Source of the DNA: an uncultured Thermomicrobiales bacterium
GTDB lineage: Bacteria > Chloroflexota > Chloroflexia > Thermomicrobiales > UBA6265
NCBI GenBank assembly: GCA_902806345.1
Contig: CADCWF010000320.1
Location: 1-57,785, forward strand
Length of the DNA stretch: 57,785 nt
Direction of reading: 5' to 3'
Notes under the pieces: generated by a model
The model's input: the letters and a program-made list of their open reading frames with translations, nothing else
What the model was told of the DNA's origin: nothing
Database searches by the model: none
Part shown: in pieces, positions 52,853 through 57,785 of the stretch
Layout of the letters: every line of letters starts with the position of its first letter
Position numbering within the stretch: position 1 is the stretch's first letter
Program-made: the position numbers and the translations under genes

Positions 52853-52938
52853 CTACTACCACGGCGGTTGCCGCCTCGACTGCCTCCCCCGCTCTTGCCG
52901 CAGTGGGGGACGGGGCCGGGGGACGAAGGAACCATGCC

Positions 52939-53993
52939 ATGAGCGCAGTTGGAGGCGCCGCCGTCCCGGCGGTCGACGAACGAGTCACCCGCGTCAATCC
53001 CCTCCGCCGGGCCTTCACCCGGCCGGAGATGGGGGCGGTCGCCGGGGCAGTCGCCGTCTGGGTCTTCTTCGCGATCGTCGCCGGCGGCAACGGCTTCCTG
53101 ACGCTGCGCGGCACCGCGAGCTACCTCGAAGTCGCGGCCGAACTGGGGATCCTGGCGGTGCCGGTCGCGCTGCTGATGATCGGCGGCGAGTTCGATCTCT
53201 CGATCGGCTCGGTCATCGGTGCCGGCAGCATGACGACGGCGTTGCTGGCGGCCCAGTTCGGCTGGAACATCTGGCCGGCGCTGTTCGTCTCGCTGGCGGT
53301 GGCGCTGGCGCTCGGGGCGTTCAACGGTACCCTCGTGCTGCGAACCGGGCTGCCGTCATTCATCGTCACCCTCGGCACCCTCTTCATGGTCCGGGGCGCG
53401 ACCATCGCAATCACCCGGATCACGACCGGCCGCACCCAGGTCGGCAACCTCGACGAGGTCGCCGGCTACGACGTTGCGCGGACGCTTTTCGCGTCGAGCA
53501 TCCCGGTCGGGCCGGCGGCGCTGCCGATCTCGGTCGTCTGGTGGCTGGCGCTGGTCGGTCTCGGCTCGTGGCTGCTGCTGCGGACGCGGTTCGGCAACTG
53601 GATCTTCGGCGTCGGCGGCAACACGGCGTCGGCGCGCAACGTCGGCGTCCCGGTCGGCACCGTCAAGGTCATCCTGTTCATGCTGACGGCCGCGGCGGCT
53701 TGGCTGGTCGCCACCATCCAGGCGGTCAACTTCGGCGGCGCCGACGTGCTGCGGGGGAGCGACCGCGAGTTCTTCGCGATCATCGCCGCCGTCATCGGCG
53801 GTAACCTGCTGACCGGCGGCTACGGCAGCGTCGTCGGGGCCGCCTTCGGCGCCCTGATCGTCGGCATGATCCAGCAGGGCGTCGTCTACGCCGGGATCGA
53901 CGCCGACTGGGTCCAGTTCTTCCTCGGCGCCATGCTGCTGATCGCGGTGCTGGTCAACCGCGCCATCCGGTCCCGGGCGATGGGAGGCAGGGG

Positions 53994-53997
<4 letters not shown>
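52939..53997 (+). CDS. Sugar/polyol ABC permease (FrcC/RbsC-like)
   Basis: A 352-residue permease. ATG 52939 follows GAAGGA. A 30-residue cytoplasmic tail leads to about nine or ten membrane segments. Landmarks of the family: [114 protein letters not shown] and [20 protein letters not shown]. It overlaps the ATPase gene by four bases (ATGA at 53994), so the two are translated together. Confidence 0.93.
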
Positions 53998-54896
<899 letters not shown>

Positions 54897-55033
54897 GGGG
54901 ACGAGACGGGGTGGGCGGCTCGCGCTCGGTTGCGGCTCGGGTGTCTCGGCGCTTCGCGATCAGGGGCGACGCGTAGGACGTGCCGTCGCAGCGGCGTCGT
55001 TCGCTCGGCTGCCGCGGGAGCCGGAGAGAGATT

Positions 55034-55056
55034 CTTGGCTTCGCTCGGGATGACGG
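55034..55056. repeat. Half copy of the 79-bp palindromic repeat
   Basis: CTTGGCTTCGCTCGGGATGACG, the right arm of the repeat at 1771 and 40283. The left arm is missing. A similar preceding string GGAGAGAGATTCTT also occurs near 26574, in the other repeat-rich gap. Confidence 0.65.
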
Positions 55057-55177
55057 CGTTGGCGCTGCTGTTGGGTGTCCTTGAACCGGCCGATTGACGA
55101 ACGACCGGGCCTCGATCGGAATCGACCGACCGTTCCGGCCGGGGCCGATGTTTCGGCGACGAAACGGAAGGATCACC

Positions 55178-56101
55178 ATGCGCATCGCCAACGCGCCGTG
55201 CTCCTGGGGCGTGCTCGAGTTCGAGGGGATGGCGCCCCAGCCCTATGGCTACGCCGCGGTCCTCGACGAGATCGCCGAGACGGGCTACGCCGGAACCGAG
55301 TTGGGCGACTGGGGCTTCATGCCGACGGACCCGGCGGTGCTGGCCAACGAGCTCGGGCAGCGCAATCTGGCCATGCTCGGCGCCTTCGTCCCGGTCCGGC
55401 TGCGCGACCGGGCCGCCCATGCCGCCGGCCGCGACCAAGCCGTCCGGACCGCCCGCCTCCTGGCCGCTGTCGCCGCCGCCAAGAGCCAGCCCGGTCCCTT
55501 CGTCGTCCTCGCCGATGACAACGGCGCGGACCCGGTCCGAACCGCCAATGCCGGCCGCGCCACCCGCGAGATGGCGCTCGATGCGGCGAGCTTGGAGGTG
55601 TTCATCGACGGCGCCGAGGAGATCGCCCGAGCGGTTCGCGACGCGACCGGGCTGCCGCTCGTCTTCCACCACCACTCCGCGGGGTTCGTCGAGACGCCCG
55701 AGGAGCTCTGGCGGTTCGCCGATGCTACCGACCCCGACCTCGTCGGGTTCGTCTTCGACACCGGTCACTACTGCTTCAACGCCGGTCCCAGCGATCCCAC
55801 GCCGGACGAAGCGCTCGAGCGGTTGGGCGGGCGGGTCCGCCACGTCCACTTCAAGGACTGCGACCCGGCCATCGCGGCTCGGGTCCGTGACGGCGGGTGG
55901 GATTACTTCACCGCCATCCGCCGGGGCGTCTTCTGCGAGTTGGGCCAGGGGGAGGTCGATTTCCCGGCCGTCGTGAGGGCTCTTCGCCAGGGCGACTACG
56001 ACGGTTGGATCGTTGTCGAGCAGGATGTCTTACCGGGGATGGGCGCACCGAGGGAGAGCGCCCGGCGAAATCGCGAATACCTGCGCGGGCTCGGGCTCTG
56101 A
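55178..56101 (+). CDS. Sugar phosphate isomerase/epimerase, inosose dehydratase (IolE)-like
   Basis: A 307-residue TIM-barrel protein of the AP_endonuc_2 type. ATG 55178 has only weak ribosome complementarity (GGAAGGATCACC). Landmarks: MRIANAPCSWGVLEFEG, characteristic of IolE-like proteins, GYAGTELGDWGFMP with the metal-binding Glu, LPLVFHHHSAGFVETPEEL with the His, VGFVFDTGHYCFNAGPSDP with Asp and His, VRHVHFKDCDP and WIVVEQDVLPGMG with the C-terminal Glu. IolE dehydrates scyllo-inosose in inositol degradation. Placement behind an ABC importer fits inositol or a related polyol as the shared substrate, but the enzyme could be another isomerase. Confidence 0.87.
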   Translation: MRIANAPCSWGVLEFEGMAPQPYGYAAVLDEIAETGYAGTELGDWGFMPTDPAVLANELGQRNLAMLGAFVPVRLRDRAAHAAGRDQAVRTARLLAAVAAAKSQPGPFVVLADDNGADPVRTANAGRATREMALDAASLEVFIDGAEEIARAVRDATGLPLVFHHHSAGFVETPEELWRFADATDPDLVGFVFDTGHYCFNAGPSDPTPDEALERLGGRVRHVHFKDCDPAIAARVRDGGWDYFTAIRRGVFCELGQGEVDFPAVVRALRQGDYDGWIVVEQDVLPGMGAPRESARRNREYLRGLGL

Positions 56102-56228
56102 CCAATGGCGACCGGGGGAATCCACGTGGCTCGCCACCGCGAGGTCGATTAGGCAGCCGATCCCAGACCCGCGTTCGTGCGATGATCCGGCGCCTCGTGA
56201 AGCGCGTACTACCAGGCGAAGGGGCACC

Positions 56229-56798
56229 GTGGCCGAGTCGGTCGACGACCTCCAACTGATCGAAGCGGTCGTGCGGCAGGACCCGGCCGCGTTGATGGCC
56301 CTTTACGACCGCCACGGCCGGCTGGCCTTCGCGCTCGCCTACCGCATCCTGGGTGACCCGGGCGCCGCCGAGGAAGCGGTGCAGGACGCCTTCATGCTCG
56401 TCTGGCGCCGTGCGGCAACCTTCGATCCGACGCGCGGCAGCGGGGCGCGGGCCTGGCTGACGACCATCGTCCACCACCGGGCGATCGACCTCCTCCGCAA
56501 ACGTTCCGGTCGGGTCACCAGCCAGACCCCGCTCGACGAGGCCGAGGCCGCGCTGGCCTCGCCGGAACCGTGGGGCGAGGTGGCGGCGCGGCTCGACCGC
56601 GATCGGGTGCGGGCGGCGGTCTCGGCGTTGCCCGACGACCAGCAGAAGGCGATCGAGCTGGCCTACTTCGACGGGCTCACCCACCGGGAGATCGCCGACC
56701 GCACGGGGATGCCGCTGGGGACGGTGAAGGGCCGGGTCCGGCTCGGGCTGCGCAAGCTGCACGGCCTGCTGGCCGAATCTCCCGGACCTGCAACGTGA
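56229..56798 (+). CDS. ECF sigma factor (SigK-like)
   Basis: A 189-residue extracytoplasmic-function sigma factor. GTG 56229 follows CGAAGGGG. Region 2 is ALMALYDRHGRLAFALAYRILGDPGAAEEAVQDAFMLVWRRAATFDPTRGS, then AWLTTIVHHRAIDLLRKR. Region 4 is VSALPDDQQKAIELAYFDGLTHREIADRTGMPLGTVKGRVRLGLRKL, an intact helix-turn-helix. It guides RNA polymerase to its own promoter set. The anti-sigma gene lies 82 bases downstream on the same strand, so the pair is likely co-expressed and self-regulated. The regulon is not known. Confidence 0.93.
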   Translation: MAESVDDLQLIEAVVRQDPAALMALYDRHGRLAFALAYRILGDPGAAEEAVQDAFMLVWRRAATFDPTRGSGARAWLTTIVHHRAIDLLRKRSGRVTSQTPLDEAEAALASPEPWGEVAARLDRDRVRAAVSALPDDQQKAIELAYFDGLTHREIADRTGMPLGTVKGRVRLGLRKLHGLLAESPGPAT

Positions 56799-56880
56799 TC
56801 GGCGGGACGCGGGGCACGACCCACGGATCGGCGAGACGGGACGACGGCACGGGCGGGACCGGCGGGGACAGGGGACCACG

Positions 56881-57726
56881 GTGACACCGAACGCGGCGGA
56901 TACAGCGCACGACGACCTTCGGGAGCTGCTGGGCGCGTACGCGCTCGACGCCCTCCCGGGGGACGAACGCGCCGCCCTCCGCGCCCACCTCGTCGGGTGT
57001 CCGGGGTGCCGGGCCGAACTGGCCGACCTCCGGATGGCGGTCGCGAACCTGCCGCTGCTCCTGGACGAGATCGAGCCGCCGGCGGCGCTGCGCGGTCGCC
57101 TCGAAGCGGACCTCCGGGCGGATCTGGCCGCGCGCGGGGCCGAGGAACGATCCGGGCCGGACAGGCCCGCTCCGGCCGCCGACGGGACAGGGCCGGGACT
57201 GCCGCGGCGAACCTCGCCGCTGCGCGCCCTCCCGATGCCGGAGCCGATCCTGCCTCGATCGCGCCCGGCCGCGCCGACGCCGATCCAAGCCGCCCCGTCG
57301 AAACGGTCGGTCGTCCCGTGGGCGGCGGCCGCCGCCCTGCTGTTGGTGGTTTCGGTCGGTCTGCTCCTCTGGAACCTCCGCCTCCAGGATCGGGCCGGGG
57401 CGCCGGCGGCCTCGACCGTCGCCCTGGTGCCGGCCGTTACGGCCCTTGGCGCGACCGGGGAGCTGCGGATCGACCCCGAGGCCGACCTGCTCGTGCTCGA
57501 CGTGCAGGGCCTGCCGCCGCTGGCGCCGGGTGAGGTCTACCAGGTCTGGCTGATCGGCGAGGGGGAGCCGGAGCCCTTCGGCGTCTTCGCCGCGCCGACC
57601 GCCCGCCACGCCGTCGCCGCCGACCCCGCCGCCTACCAGACGCTGGCGATCACCGCCGAGCCGGGCCCGCTCGGTTCCCCCGGCCCGACCGGCGAGATCG
57701 TCGCGACGGCTCCGCTCGGCGGCTAG
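56881..57726 (+). CDS. RskA-type anti-sigma factor with zinc-binding N-terminus
   Basis: A 281-residue single-pass membrane protein from GTG 56881. The N-terminal anti-sigma domain has a zinc motif H(x3)C(x2)C in AALRAHLVGCPGCRAELADL (His36, Cys40, Cys43). A Pro/Arg-rich linker follows, then one membrane helix, VVPWAAAAALLLVVSVGLLLW (about 140-160). The outside domain is of RskA type: ATGELRIDPEADLLVLDVQGLPPLAPGEVYQVWLIGEGEPEPFGVFAAP. It should hold the ECF sigma factor at the membrane until a signal, possibly redox or proteolysis, frees it. The 59 bases after the stop to the window end are non-coding and GC-rich. Confidence 0.92.
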   Translation: MTPNAADTAHDDLRELLGAYALDALPGDERAALRAHLVGCPGCRAELADLRMAVANLPLLLDEIEPPAALRGRLEADLRADLAARGAEERSGPDRPAPAADGTGPGLPRRTSPLRALPMPEPILPRSRPAAPTPIQAAPSKRSVVPWAAAAALLLVVSVGLLLWNLRLQDRAGAPAASTVALVPAVTALGATGELRIDPEADLLVLDVQGLPPLAPGEVYQVWLIGEGEPEPFGVFAAPTARHAVAADPAAYQTLAITAEPGPLGSPGPTGEIVATAPLGG

Positions 57727-57785
57727 GGCGAGGCCCCCGGCCACCGGGCCACGGCCGGGGCGGTCGCCGCGGCCGGCCGGGCCGT

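Overview
This window is GC-rich chromosomal DNA with high-GC codon use, secreted proteins whose mature N-termini are rich in Gln-Asp/Glu-Ala-Thr-Pro, Tat-type signals on solute-binding proteins, many ABC importers and a PgsA/PatA-like lipid gene pair. This suggests a free-living Chloroflexota, probably Thermomicrobia-like. The taxonomic call is an inference from gene content and style; no rRNA, tRNA, CRISPR array, prophage or complete IS element was seen.

Layout. 0.2-5.7 kb: a secreted beta-propeller protein, GpmI, a Uma2-type nuclease and an NAD-type isocitrate dehydrogenase. 6.0-9.4 kb is a decaying patch: a CGNR/ABATE regulator gene is split by a 589-bp element that has 18-bp terminal inverted repeats and carries a VOC-family gene; next come a frameshifted secreted cupredoxin-like gene and a broken second Uma2 gene. 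9.2-18.7 kb: an LLM-class oxidoreductase, GltX, an FAD-dependent amine-oxidase-like enzyme, an amidase, a YcaQ-type DNA glycosylase and an NhaA antiporter with an N-terminal ABM domain. 18.9-23.8 kb (- strand): a sugar ABC importer (binding protein, fused ATPase-permease, second permease). 24.2-26.5 kb: MurA and a GH114 protein. 26.8-31.8 kb: a very large secreted repeat protein diverging from a secreted VWA protein. 32.0-35.4 kb (- strand): an Stf0 sulfotransferase, a membrane protein resembling pentameric ligand-gated channels, and two disordered proteins. 35.7-42.3 kb: an FAD-linked oxidase, a secreted lipase-like hydrolase, a paralogue of the FAD-dependent amine-oxidase-like enzyme, a truncated GIY-YIG nuclease and an M20-type amidohydrolase. 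42.6-47.3 kb: a complete polyamine-type ABC importer (PotD-A-B-C order). 47.5-51.4 kb: a CDP-alcohol phosphatidyltransferase with a lipid acyltransferase, then RimO and YajQ. 51.7-56.1 kb: a second sugar or polyol ABC importer followed by an IolE-like isomerase. 56.2-57.7 kb: an ECF sigma factor with its RskA-type anti-sigma factor.

The most unusual signal is intergenic. At least twelve copies of a palindromic element (CCCTCACCCC..CCCTCTCCCG..GGGAGAGGGG) occur, mostly just after gene ends and in the orientation of the preceding gene. A copy lies between the solute-binding-protein gene and the next gene in all three ABC importer operons. Several copies are embedded in larger elements with TGATACGGAATCCGG-like ends, and in three genes the TGA or TAA of that end is the in-frame stop codon. 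The best protein-level candidates for new biology are the channel-like membrane protein, the VOC-carrying non-autonomous element, and the ABM-NhaA and RbsA-RbsC fusions.
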